A DNA stretch of 40,989 nucleotides from Halorubrum saccharovorum DSM 1137 (GCF_000337915.1 NZ_AOJE01000025.1:1010-41998), one strand, 5' to 3'; numbered from the stretch's first letter, positions 17,160 to 24,063 are shown. The notes: generated by a model from the sequence alone, not told the origin. A program made the numbers and translations.

Positions 17160-17249
17160 ATTTTGGTGTATTTACATTCGTAACTTGAGGTGTGTCGTGG
17201 AGAATCCCGAGCGGAAACGCGAGGTGTGGGGACCGACATAGCCAAACCC

Positions 17250-17284
17250 GCCAATATCGGTGGTTATCTCCCGACCGTTTAAGC
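17250..17284 (+). promoter_or_regulatory. Promoter with CCAATATCGG operator-like word and TTTAAG box
   Basis: CCAATATCGG (17251-17260) precedes a TATA-like GTTTAAGC (17278-17285 region), about 30 bases before the ATG at 17311. The CCAATATNGG word recurs before the genes at 24064, 29932 and 33761. Confidence 0.45.
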
Positions 17285-17310
17285 ACGGAAAGGAATCCCG
17301 ATGAGATACG

Positions 17311-17430
17311 ATGACACCATCGATTTACCTGCTGCACGCTGCGGTCGTTCTGAGTATCGCCGCTGGTTCCGTGATCACGCCCGTTATCTTCAGTGACTTC
17401 GCCCGGAACCACGTCGGGGCGGGTGCGTGA
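17311..17430 (+). CDS. 39-residue membrane peptide
   Basis: The frame MTPSIYLLHAAVVLSIAAGS continues VITPVIFSDFARNHVGAGA and stops at 17428-17430, overlapping the next ATG (TGATG). It has one hydrophobic segment (YLLHAAVVLSIAAGSVITPVIF) and a short charged tail. The TATA-like spacing and the translational coupling with the downstream gene support it. An overlapping frame from the ATG at 17301 is Arg-rich and less likely. Function unknown. Confidence 0.5.
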   Translation: MTPSIYLLHAAVVLSIAAGSVITPVIFSDFARNHVGAGA

Positions 17431-17684
17431 TGAACGCTGATTTATCCTCCGGGGAGCTGCGGGTCGGTGCGGAGTGCGGATCTCCCACAGAACGGATCGC
17501 AGTGCTTGAGCAGGGTGGACGAGTCCTCCGCTGTGTGTTTCACCAAGACGTGTTCAATTCGCACAGCCTCAAATTATGGGGCGGGATTGAACGCGGGAAG
17601 ATCGGGCGTGGGCATCTGGATCTGGAGCGCGCGGATGACGCGACTCGCATGGCGCTGCAAGCGGCTCTCGAACCAATCTCGTAG
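17430..17684 (+). CDS. Small soluble protein, unknown
   Basis: This 84-residue protein (MNADLSSGELRVGAECGSPT..., ends MALQAALEPIS) shares the base A at 17430 with the stop of the membrane peptide, so the two are probably translated together. It contains an alternating beta-like pattern (ERIAVLEQGGRVLRCVFHQD) and one or two Cys but no recognisable motif. It lies directly before the repeat array at 17726, the position where replication or partition proteins often lie in small elements. It is too short to be a known Rep. The GTG at 17427 is in frame, but ATG 17430 is preferred. Confidence 0.5.
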   Translation: MNADLSSGELRVGAECGSPTERIAVLEQGGRVLRCVFHQDVFNSHSLKLWGGIERGKIGRGHLDLERADDATRMALQAALEPIS

Positions 17685-17725
17685 ACTGTTGGTAGCGCGT
17701 TCCAACGTGGAATCCCGAGAAAAAG

Positions 17726-17982
17726 CTCCGGAAAACCGCTGTGTGTGGCCGAGAAAAAGCTCCGGAAAACCGCTGTGTGTGGCCGAGAAAAAGCTCCGGA
17801 AAACCGCTGTCCAAATCGCCATACACAACCGGGGTTCACTGATATTCATACAGATAGCTCCGGAAAACCGCTGTGTGGGTCCCGTGAAAAGACTCCGGAA
17901 AACCGCTGTGTGGATCCCGTGAAAAGACTCCGGAAAACCGCTGTGTGGATCCCGTGAAAAGACTCCGGAAAACCGCTGTGTC
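17726..17982. repeat. Seven iteron-like direct repeats
   Basis: The core TCCGGAAAACCGCTGT is perfectly repeated, with the repeats starting at 17726, 17760, 17794, 17858, 17893, 17928 and 17963. Spacing is 34, 34, 64, 35, 35 and 35 bases. The first three share one linker type (GTGGCCGAGAAAAAG) and the last four another (CCCGTGAAAAGA), so the array grew by two separate local duplications. The 14-16 base linkers are repeated and far too short for CRISPR spacers. Helical-turn spacing (about 3.3 turns) and the position between small genes suggest a protein-binding array: replication iterons, a partition site or a regulator array. It does not match the haloarchaeal ORB consensus I know. Confidence 0.85.
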
Positions 17983-18053
17983 CCTCCTCGTTGTGACTGG
18001 ACCTACACCTAACTACCTCTCTATTGGATAGGTGCGTATCGTCGAGACTGACC

Positions 18054-18062
18054 ATTAAGGGC
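18054..18062 (+). promoter_or_regulatory. TATA-like ATTAAGGGC
   Basis: ATTAAGGGC is centred about 27 bases before ATG 18084. The same 9-mer occurs at 24009 and 29900, before other genes of the element, suggesting a shared basal promoter type. Confidence 0.5.
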
Positions 18063-18083
18063 GGAGAGGCCACACCTCCGAGT

Positions 18084-18560
18084 ATGGACGTATCCATGCC
18101 TGAGTCTGTGGATCTGGCGTCACATCATGTCGTTCCTGAATCCGGTATCGAGCGCGAGCGCCTCGATTCCTACCACGAGATCAGCCCCGATGAACCGACA
18201 CTCCCGCGCCCGCCAGCCCCGCAGTCGAAACAGTACGCCGTGTTGGTCACGGATGACCCGGTCGAGATCGGAGGACGCACGGAACGAGACTGCTACCGTG
18301 TGGTGACAGAGTCACTGGCAGAGCCGGAGAAAGTGGGTGGTGAGTGGTGCTGGCGTAAGTCCGAGGTCGTACCGTGGACCACCGATCTGCACAACATCAT
18401 CGTCGGTGACCACGCTTACGAAACGTACAGTGACAGGAGTCACGAGTACGTAGTGACGCTATTCGCAGGGGTGCTGAGTCGGGAACAGGAGGCGGTTGAG
18501 GTGGATGGCGGGCCAGGGACACAGGCCGAACTCGGATTCACAGGAGTCACTGGCCAGTGA
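18084..18560 (+). CDS. Acidic protein of unknown function
   Basis: This is a 158-residue protein. It starts MDVSMPESVDLASHHVVPES after a promoter with leaderless spacing; the frame is open 20 codons further upstream, but those codons overlap the promoter. The middle (PRPPAPQSKQYAVLVTDDPV, CYRVVTESLAEPEKVGGEW) is followed by an aromatic and acidic C-terminal part. No transmembrane segment and no known motif were seen. It lies immediately after the iteron-like array. The stop codon lies inside the perfect palindrome at 18545-18562. Confidence 0.55.
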   Translation: MDVSMPESVDLASHHVVPESGIERERLDSYHEISPDEPTLPRPPAPQSKQYAVLVTDDPVEIGGRTERDCYRVVTESLAEPEKVGGEWCWRKSEVVPWTTDLHNIIVGDHAYETYSDRSHEYVVTLFAGVLSREQEAVEVDGGPGTQAELGFTGVTGQ

Positions 18561-18562
18561 CT
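18545..18562. terminator. 18-bp palindrome AGTCACTGGCCAGTGACT at convergent gene ends
   Basis: This perfect inverted repeat is made of two AGTSACT words and overlaps the stop of the gene ending at 18560. The next gene (18607) is convergent, so it could terminate transcription from both sides. Confidence 0.5.
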
Positions 18563-18578
18563 GCGGAGTGACCACCGC
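18555..18578 (+). repeat. 24-bp direct repeat, copy 1
   Basis: The 24 bases from CAGTGACTGCGG to GACCACCGC are identical to 23954-23977. The two copies bracket the cargo block at 18.6-23.95 kb; the identity ends exactly at both borders. Confidence 0.6.
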
Positions 18579-18606
18579 ACAAGCAGAAATAGGCCGTGTG
18601 AACCGA

Positions 18607-19083
18607 CTATTCGGTTAGTGCGAATGTGAAGTTGATGTCCCACGACGGCGATTGCACAGCATCCCGTTGATCGGGGAGGAGTCCGGTGAGCGGGGAATCG
18701 CATTCAATCGTGAAGTCTTCTGTTCGGAAGGTGCTGAGGATGCTTGCGTTGCTGTGGTATTCGTCACCTGTCAATATCTCGCTTGCCACGGCGCGGGTCT
18801 GCTCCGAACTGTCGTCGTAGACGCTGAGGACAGTTACCTGAGCGCCCCAGTCCAGCAGGACATCATCATCGTCAATCCGATGCTCGATGAGCAGATACCC
18901 ATCATAGTCGACAATGTCCCCGGAGTCGTACAGGGTGACGTGCCCGAGGTCTGAGGTGGCGGTGAATTCCGTCTCGTATTTCTGGACTGCGACCTTGAGG
19001 TCGCCCGAGGACGCGATTGTGTGGTTGTTGTCTGCTGTCAGTGCATCTGCGGCGTCTGCGAGCGTCTCGTCTGTATCCTTCAT
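18607..19083 (-). CDS. Unknown acidic protein
   Basis: The 158-residue product starts MKDTDETLADAADALTADNN, is very rich in Asp, and shows an alternating beta-strand pattern (HVTLYDSGDIVDYDGYLLIE, then VLLDWGAQVTVLSVYDD). No transmembrane segment or catalytic motif was seen. An AT-rich TATA-like patch at about 19100-19113 lies 25-30 bases upstream of the start, consistent with leaderless expression. It is convergent with the gene ending at 18560. I do not recognise it. Confidence 0.55.
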   Translation of the reverse strand: MKDTDETLADAADALTADNNHTIASSGDLKVAVQKYETEFTATSDLGHVTLYDSGDIVDYDGYLLIEHRIDDDDVLLDWGAQVTVLSVYDDSSEQTRAVASEILTGDEYHSNASILSTFRTEDFTIECDSPLTGLLPDQRDAVQSPSWDINFTFALTE

Positions 19084-19218
19084 ATCTACAGTTCAACCCC
19101 ATTAACATATAAGGGATTTCGAGTTTTTGAGTCTGGAAACGAGACAGAAAACCCGTGAGGCGCTTGTTTTCGGTCGATTCGGATTATCTCGGATGAGCCA
19201 GTGACTGCGAATTAGTTA

Positions 19219-20259
19219 CTAACGCCGGTACTGCTCCCAGTATCCTCTTTTCGGAGTATCGAACCGCAGTTCTTCCACCGTATCAATACAATGGTTGAAT
19301 CCCCACATTGCGTTCGCGGACTTTTGTTGATCGAGAATAATCTCCTTACCCTTTTCTCGATACCATCTCTGTTCGCTTGGAGTCGGTACCTTCACCGCGA
19401 TCTCTCGGGCCTTCTCTATTTCATCCATTTCGGCGTGAGGACCGCGAACATATTCCTTATTCGGGAAAGCATCACACATCTTCTCAATCATGACTCTGAG
19501 CAGATCCCCGTATTCAACGGGCGCAAATACCTCTCGGAAAGACGTTAATCCTTGTAGGAGATTGAACTTCCAGATTTCCGTCCGTTCTGAAACCTCTATC
19601 CGGGGTATGTCCCCATCCCCGTGTAGAGGCTCGATGTCGAAGGTAGCAGGATCAAGAAGCATCAGTAGGTGGTTGGGGCCGATTGGACAGTAAATTTCCA
19701 CTCGTTCGAAGAAATCCATCGTATTTGGATCTCGATCGGGATGTACATCGCGCCACCAGACGACAGGGAAGTCAGATGTGAAGAAGGGCAGCTCGGTATG
19801 GTTCTCGATTACACGCCAACCCATCATCATCAGGTTCTCAAAAGCGTGTTTCGAGTCGTGATGCACCACATCTTCCCAGTCATAATTTTGCCCTCCAAGA
19901 GCTTCGTTAAGGGTGCCCATGGTTTGATGGAACATTTTTGATCGTGGTGTTCGATCGCGCTGAAAAAGAAGGAACTCAGAGATCCAGATTAACTCGCTCT
20001 CAGAAAGAGAATCGCCAGAGTCCAACGATTTAAGCGCATTACGCATGTCTTCTTCCGCATCGGTTGTTTGCGGGTTTTCGAATAATTCGTCGGCGAACCC
20101 TGTTGCTGATGCCGCCTTCTGGATTGGATAGTAATCCTTGGGGTGATAGTAGTCGCCACCGCCGTGCTTTTCTACGAGTGAGTACCGGGAAATTCGGTCA
20201 TCATTTTCGGGGGCGAATAGCCTCAGATACGCTTGGGGGACGTAGTGTTCATTCTTCAT
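19219..20259 (-). CDS. DUF4238 family protein
   Basis: This 346-residue protein opens with the family signature HYVPQAYLRLFA (5-16) and has the second conserved block LPFFTSDFPVVWW near the middle, followed by IYCPIGPNHLLMLLDPATFD. These are the N-terminal HYVPQ-YL-NF and F-TSD-PV motifs of DUF4238. The family is widespread in bacteria and archaea, often next to mobile elements; its biochemical activity is not established to my knowledge. The Asp/His-rich conserved blocks would fit a metal-dependent enzyme (inference). It is divergent from the winged-helix gene at 20337. Confidence 0.75.
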   Translation of the reverse strand: MKNEHYVPQAYLRLFAPENDDRISRYSLVEKHGGGDYYHPKDYYPIQKAASATGFADELFENPQTTDAEEDMRNALKSLDSGDSLSESELIWISEFLLFQRDRTPRSKMFHQTMGTLNEALGGQNYDWEDVVHHDSKHAFENLMMMGWRVIENHTELPFFTSDFPVVWWRDVHPDRDPNTMDFFERVEIYCPIGPNHLLMLLDPATFDIEPLHGDGDIPRIEVSERTEIWKFNLLQGLTSFREVFAPVEYGDLLRVMIEKMCDAFPNKEYVRGPHAEMDEIEKAREIAVKVPTPSEQRWYREKGKEIILDQQKSANAMWGFNHCIDTVEELRFDTPKRGYWEQYRR

Positions 20260-20336
20260 TTATACAGGACACATTTCTAAAATGAGATGAATTTTCCGGA
20301 GGTGGATTCTTTTCCTCAGAGTCACTGAGTCGATAT

Positions 20337-20741
20337 ATGAGCGACCCCACCGATGGTGTATCGGAGTGGGTGGATCAGACGACTGCATACCGCCGGGTGC
20401 GGTCAATCGCCAGTACTGTGTCTCAGCCTCGTTCTGTGAAGTATATCGCGTCTGAGGCGCGAGTGTCTGAGGTGACGGCGCGCGAGTATCTGAATCGGCT
20501 CGCTGATCTGGGCGTCCTTCTGAAGTCCGAGCGAGAGGGAACACTGGTGTATTCCGAAGACCCGCTGTACACGCGGATGAGGGGCGTTCGAGAGCTGCTG
20601 AACGAACATGATCGAGAGGAGCTTATCGAGTTGCAGGCGGAAATCGAGGCAGACTCCGAGGCACGGGATTCGGATCTGGTATCGTATCGACTCTCGCTGG
20701 TAGAGGAAGCGATTGAGAACTACGATCGGTTACGGGTCTGA
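20337..20741 (+). CDS. Winged-helix DNA-binding protein
   Basis: This 134-residue protein has a winged helix at about 20-75 (VSQPRSVKYIASEARVSEVT, AREYLNRLADLGVLLKSERE), followed by a beta-wing (GTLVYSEDPLYTRM) and a long acidic helical tail (LNEHDREELIELQAEIEADS) that could dimerise. This arrangement is common in haloarchaeal regulators of the ArsR/MarR-like superfamily. It is divergent from the DUF4238 gene with 77 bases between, so it may regulate both. It is one of two regulator candidates in the element for the CCAATATNGG sites. AGTCACT lies at 20320, just before its start. Confidence 0.7.
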   Translation: MSDPTDGVSEWVDQTTAYRRVRSIASTVSQPRSVKYIASEARVSEVTAREYLNRLADLGVLLKSEREGTLVYSEDPLYTRMRGVRELLNEHDREELIELQAEIEADSEARDSDLVSYRLSLVEEAIENYDRLRV

Positions 20742-20749
20742 TCAGTACA

Positions 20750-21483
20750 GGTCTGTTGAGTTTAATCAGTCTGAACGCTGGGTTTAATCACAATGTGTTC
20801 CTTCACCAACTATGTCTCGCTTGGGAGTCCTCCGTGACCTAATCTCCCGCTACATCTCCTCATTTCTCTGGTGGATCGCGGGAGAGATTCCATTCCTGAA
20901 GACAATCGTCCGTACAATACCGATCGTTAACCGGTGGTTTGCTGAACGTATCGGGGAAGATGTGACTGTCGCTGATAGATCGTCGATGGACAATGCGGAA
21001 ATCAGTGTCAAAGTCGATACAATGCCGACGCCCGCAGAGATGGAATTCAAAATCCCGGTAGATAACCTCAGCGCGGACACTCTCGAAGTATCTGGGGTAG
21101 ACCTTCGGGTCGGGGTCAGCAAGGACGGTGATGCACTTGGGAAGGTTCAATGGTTGGATGACAGAGGAGTGGAGGATCCGCGATTCATCGTAAATCCGTC
21201 TATCTCCGGGAAATCCGAAACTGAAGCATTCCGTGTTCGACTGACGCCGCGCCCGTACATTTACCGACGACGTGATTCGTTCTCAATCTATGTCTCGGGA
21301 ACAGTTCGATTCAGAACGTCATTTGGTTCTGTGTGGATTCCGATAACCCAGATGGTGCGTATTGATGACGACCTCATCGAAAGCCGATTCAGCATCGCTC
21401 ACGGAGATGTTGATGGGCGGTACCCGTCAGAATTTCCGGGATAACTCACTACGTATCCTCGATCGATCAGACTTCAACAGACC
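20750..21483. mobile_element. Possible further IS6-end unit around 20812-21444
   Basis: GGTCTGTTGA (20750-20759) is matched inverted by TCAACAGACC (21474-21483), flanking exactly one gene and its promoter. The flanking octamers agree at only 4 of 8 positions, with three differences being transitions. The repeat is short. This may be an older member of the group at 1308, 6698 and 15863, or chance. Confidence 0.3.
20812..21444 (+). CDS. Membrane-anchored beta-sandwich protein, unknown
   Basis: In this 210-residue protein the N-terminal 45 residues are hydrophobic and amphipathic (SRYISSFLWWIAGEIPFLKT IVRTIPIV). The rest is an alternating polar/nonpolar beta pattern with paired half-domains (AEISVKVDTMPTPAEMEFKI, LEVSGVDLRVGVSKDG, DSFSIYVSGTVRFRTSFG), as in LEA14/WHy-like or Ig-like folds. 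A TTTAAT box 30 bases upstream supports the start. It lies in a stretch (20.3-23.3 kb) almost free of the AGTSACT word, suggesting a separately acquired cargo. Function unknown. Confidence 0.55.
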   Translation: MSRLGVLRDLISRYISSFLWWIAGEIPFLKTIVRTIPIVNRWFAERIGEDVTVADRSSMDNAEISVKVDTMPTPAEMEFKIPVDNLSADTLEVSGVDLRVGVSKDGDALGKVQWLDDRGVEDPRFIVNPSISGKSETEAFRVRLTPRPYIYRRRDSFSIYVSGTVRFRTSFGSVWIPITQMVRIDDDLIESRFSIAHGDVDGRYPSEFPG

Positions 21484-21522
21484 CTGGTAAACCCTTATGT
21501 GTAATTGGACGAGAAAGGGGAT

Positions 21523-21759
21523 ATGGCAACGATCAGTGAGGAACTGGATGTTGGCAAAGTCTCACTAACTGACGTAAAAGAAGCGGGTTATTCCGCAGAA
21601 TACGACTATCTGTATGTGAGGCTGTCTGGAGACAATTACTATTTCGTCACCACCAGTGGCGATAGAGTTGTAAAAGGCAAAGTAGCTGAGAAGGCGCTGG
21701 ACTCATCCGAAGCGAATGATAAGTTAGATCAGTTGATTTCGGATGCTGACGATGATTAA
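21523..21759 (+). CDS. Small acidic protein, unknown
   Basis: This 78-residue protein (starts MATISEELDVGKVSLTDVKE, ends LISDADDD) has a beta-rich middle (YDYLYVRLSGDNYYFVTTSG). The start is chosen at ATG 21523, about 30 bases after the TATA-like CTTATG at 21494. The last base pair overlaps the next gene (TAATG at 21757-21761), so the two form an operon. No family recognised. Confidence 0.55.
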   Translation: MATISEELDVGKVSLTDVKEAGYSAEYDYLYVRLSGDNYYFVTTSGDRVVKGKVAEKALDSSEANDKLDQLISDADDD

Positions 21760-22322
21760 TGCCGGTTGAGACATTAGTGGGGATTGCTCAATATTGGGAA
21801 GCGATCATAGCTGCATCGGCGTTGGTTGTCTCGATTCTGTCGCTGTTGCGGGATAAGCAGTCGCGGCAGATGGATATGCTACACGAGGTTTTCCGGAATA
21901 TCGGTGAGTTGAATTCTCAGCTTGTCGATTACAATCCCAGTGAGAGGGACGAAGAACAGCGAAAGCAGGACGGGAAAATAATATTTCAAGAGAAGGCCAA
22001 GGAGTTTGACTATCTGTGTTTCTTGATTAATCGGAATAAAGTCAAGGAGAGGGATGTTTACGAACTCGGTGGTGACGATATAGTCGACTTCTATGAGTCG
22101 TATAGTGATCGGATGGATGGTGAAAGCTATTCGGACATAGAGCCGGTCGTTGAACGCTGGGAGACACACCCCCCGACAACGGTATGGAACCGTCTGATAT
22201 TGAGATGGAAGAAAACCAGACTGGGTTCTCCTACCGAATCATCTGAGGGTGAAGAAAGTGAATCAGAATCAAGCAGCAGTGAAGATGACGCTGACGGTGA
22301 GACTGAGAAAGCCGAGTCCTAA
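21759..22322 (+). CDS. Single-span membrane protein with acidic tail
   Basis: This 187-residue protein has one N-terminal transmembrane helix (YWEAIIAASALVVSILSLL), then a charged, probably helical cytoplasmic part (QMDMLHEVFRNIGELNSQLV, EFDYLCFLINRNKVKERDVY), then a Ser/Glu/Asp-rich low-complexity tail. The layout resembles DUF4760-like membrane proteins of prokaryotes (weak). It is translationally coupled to the small gene before it by a one-base overlap. Function unknown; both may be accessory or defence cargo. Confidence 0.55.
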   Translation: MPVETLVGIAQYWEAIIAASALVVSILSLLRDKQSRQMDMLHEVFRNIGELNSQLVDYNPSERDEEQRKQDGKIIFQEKAKEFDYLCFLINRNKVKERDVYELGGDDIVDFYESYSDRMDGESYSDIEPVVERWETHPPTTVWNRLILRWKKTRLGSPTESSEGEESESESSSSEDDADGETEKAES

Positions 22323-22594
22323 CTCTATCGACGGTTAGTGGTTCCCGGGAACGGATGGGGACGTGTGCCTCTGACTTGGCCGGGCTGCCTCCTACAAGCG
22401 CCCGCGCGTCCCCGTCTTGCGATTAGGGGCCGAAGTGGTATCTCTGTGTTGGTAGAGTCTGTCAACGACTCGGGGGTCGCCGAGGTCTGAGGTCTTAAAA
22501 ACCCCCTCCGAATTACGAGTGTAAACCCACGAATCAGCGCCTCTATACGTTGTTTTTGGAGGGTGGGGGACCCCGTGTTTTCAGTGGGTCAGAG
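22323..22594. ncRNA. Intergenic region with strong inverted repeats, possible small RNA or terminators
   Basis: It contains the 12-bp palindrome GTTCCCGGGAAC (22341-22352). Next comes GGGGACG (22358-22364), paired with CGTCCCC (22408-22414), enclosing an inner stem CGGGC/GCCCG. A TATA-like CTTAAAAACC follows near 22493, and further G/C-rich inverted patches near 22570. No frame in it looks coding. It could be a structured RNA or a pair of terminators between convergent genes. Confidence 0.3.
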
Positions 22595-22903
22595 TCAATC
22601 GAGGGCATCGCCCCGGAGTTGAGCGTCGAGCCACGGATCATCACCATATCTTGCGCGCACAATCTCCTCGATCTCGTCCGTGATCGCAATTCCGGCATAA
22701 TTGCTTACCTCAAGCTCTGTGGCGGCCATTCGCCTCGTTAATTCAGAGTTGAGATAGTCAATAGTCAAGCCGAGGGCTTCCGCGAGCTTTTCGTCGCCGT
22801 GTTGTTCCTTGAACGCCCGGATGTCGTCTCGGTGAGACGCGGCGTCGAGAATCGCCTCGAAGGTTTCGGTTTCCTCGATTTCGTCTACGTCGGTGTTTGT
22901 CAT
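22595..22903 (-). CDS. Small acidic helical protein, unknown
   Basis: The 102-residue product starts MTNTDVDEIEETETFEAILD. It is predicted to be mainly helical and highly charged, with no transmembrane segment. The central block (DEKLAEALGLTIDYLNSELT RRMAATELEV) could be a helix-turn-helix-like three-helix unit, but the match is weak. It is divergent from the AbrB-like gene at 23080. Function unknown. Confidence 0.5.
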   Translation of the reverse strand: MTNTDVDEIEETETFEAILDAASHRDDIRAFKEQHGDEKLAEALGLTIDYLNSELTRRMAATELEVSNYAGIAITDEIEEIVRARYGDDPWLDAQLRGDALD

Positions 22904-23079
22904 GGTATCTCAATCGTGATCGTCACAGATTACGATTGGTGTTGCGTGCTACGTGATACCGTGACGTGATCTCCGGGTATCTGCCGCGAATGTCGCCGAT
23001 GATGTGTCCACGAGGCCGCCGACCCCCTGCCACCCCCAACAGATCCAAGTGTGGGCACACCTTTGTGACCATTACGAAG

Positions 23080-23247
23080 ATGCCCGAAACGACGAAGACA
23101 ACGGTCGTCCAAGACTCCGAAGGATATTATCGAGTTAGAGTTCCGAAGTCCCTCGGGGACGCCATGGATCTCGCTGGAGAAAAAGTAGAGTGGTCGGTTG
23201 ACTCGGGGAGATCCCTCAAAATCACTCGGGTGGATGACGATGAGTGA
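23080..23247 (+). CDS. AbrB/SpoVT-type swapped-hairpin DNA-binding protein
   Basis: In this 55-residue protein, residues 8-50 follow the swapped-hairpin AbrB pattern: TTVVQDSEGYYRVRVPKSLG (hairpin with the conserved R-V-P-K-x-L-G) then DLAGEKVEWSVDSGRSLKIT. Such dimers bind operator DNA and usually control their own operon, or act as antitoxins. The length is normal for the family. The gene overlaps the serine-recombinase gene by 8 bases, so it probably regulates recombinase expression. An inverted repeat GTGTG-GG-CACAC lies at about 23050-23061, just upstream. Confidence 0.75.
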   Translation: MPETTKTTVVQDSEGYYRVRVPKSLGDAMDLAGEKVEWSVDSGRSLKITRVDDDE

Positions 23248-23950
23248 CGTGGTTCGCGTCATCAGGCAGTCGCAGGGCAGCGAGGACAGTATCTCCCTCC
23301 AGCAGCAACGAGAAAGCACCCGCGAACTCAGTGAGGAACTCGGCGCGGAGTCACTCGACACGATTGACCTCGGGAACACCTCGGGCTTTAGTCTGTTCTA
23401 CAAAGACCCAGACGATGAGGGGCGTCTGGATGCTAACTCCGAGATGAAGCAACTGATCGCGGGGTTGCGCGCCGGACGGTGGGACTGCCTGATCGCGCAC
23501 GATGACACGCGACTCGCTCGCGATGAGTATTTCAGCGTGATCAAACACGCGGCTTTGGAAGGTGGGTGCGAATTCAGATTTGTATCGGATGTTCCGGATG
23601 ACCGACTGACGTTCCGGATTCAGAGAATCGTCGAATCGGAAGCGAAGGCCAAGGAGATCGAGAAATCCAAGGCTGCGGTGGAGCATCGCCGTGAACAGGG
23701 GTTTTACCACGGAGCGCCGCCGTTCGGACTCGAATTCGATGAGAACGGGGAATTTTTGGTTAAGGACATGGGTGAGTGGCCGATCGTCAAGCGCGTGTTC
23801 ACCCTGCGGGAGGAAGGACAGTCGTACCGTGACATCTCCAAAACGATCGGCGTGATCAGCAAGAGCGCAGTCGGCAACATCTTAACCGATAACCGGGAGC
23901 TGTATTTGGCTCGGATGCCTGCGGATCACCCCGCTGTTTCTGCGGATTAA
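23240..23950 (+). CDS. Serine recombinase (resolvase/invertase type)
   Basis: This is a 236-residue protein. The catalytic domain begins VVRVIRQSQGSEDSISLQQQ, with nucleophile Ser11 in the R-x-S motif and the QQQ/Arg helix. The AHDDTRLARDEYFSVIKHAA block carries the conserved Arg pair that activates the phosphate. The C-terminal part has a recombinase-like linker (RREQGFYHGAPPFGLEFDEN, typical G-x-P-x-G) and a helix-turn-helix (SYRDISKTIGVISKSAVGNI). It is shorter than large serine integrases (about 450-600) but longer than Tn3 resolvases (about 185). The gene starts inside the AbrB-like gene (ATGA-type overlap region). It may resolve, invert or integrate the element. Confidence 0.85.
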   Translation: MSDVVRVIRQSQGSEDSISLQQQRESTRELSEELGAESLDTIDLGNTSGFSLFYKDPDDEGRLDANSEMKQLIAGLRAGRWDCLIAHDDTRLARDEYFSVIKHAALEGGCEFRFVSDVPDDRLTFRIQRIVESEAKAKEIEKSKAAVEHRREQGFYHGAPPFGLEFDENGEFLVKDMGEWPIVKRVFTLREEGQSYRDISKTIGVISKSAVGNILTDNRELYLARMPADHPAVSAD

Positions 23951-23951
23951 G

Positions 23952-23988
23952 TTCAGTGACTGCGGAGTGACCACCGCGAGTCACTGAA
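23952..23988 (+). terminator. Long hairpin after recombinase gene
   Basis: TTCAGTGACT (23952-23961) pairs with AGTCACTGAA (23979-23988), and GCGG (23962-23965) with CCGC (23974-23977). This gives a 14-bp stem with one bulged G and an 8-base loop, directly after the stop at 23950. The two arms are AGTSACT words. Confidence 0.55.
23954..23977 (+). repeat. 24-bp direct repeat, copy 2
   Basis: This is identical to 18555-18578. It forms the left arm and loop of the hairpin at 23952-23988. Confidence 0.6.
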
Positions 23989-24008
23989 AACTGAGCGGGT
24001 GGCTGTGT

Positions 24009-24055
24009 ATTAAGGGCAGTGAGGGACTCCCGTGATACAGCACCCAATATTGGGT
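24009..24055 (+). promoter_or_regulatory. Promoter with ATTAAGGGC box and 14-bp palindromic operator
   Basis: ATTAAGGGC (24009-24017) is the TATA-like word shared with 18054 and 29900. ACCCAATATTGGGT (24042-24055) is a perfect 14-bp palindrome ending 8 bases before the ATG at 24064. Its position downstream of the TATA box suits a repressor site; this is inferred. Confidence 0.5.
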
Positions 24056-24063
24056 AGAGTATC

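Noticed and set aside
17467-17957. Open frames through the repeat array that would encode repetitive Lys/Arg/Cys-rich peptides
   Set aside because: They arise because the 34-35 bp repeats lack stops in several frames on both strands. There is no start signal and the composition is unlike haloarchaeal proteins.
17726-17982. Repeat array considered as a CRISPR array
   Set aside because: Linkers are only 14-16 bases, and nearly identical to each other within two groups. No unique spacers and no cas genes are present.
21790-21799. CAATATTGGG inside the membrane-protein gene as a further operator
   Set aside because: It is within coding sequence, not before a gene, and matches only the inner part of the motif.
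22358-22414. Structured GC-rich segment considered as a tRNA
   Set aside because: No GTTCRA-type T-loop, no recognisable anticodon arm and no CCA-proximal pairing were seen.
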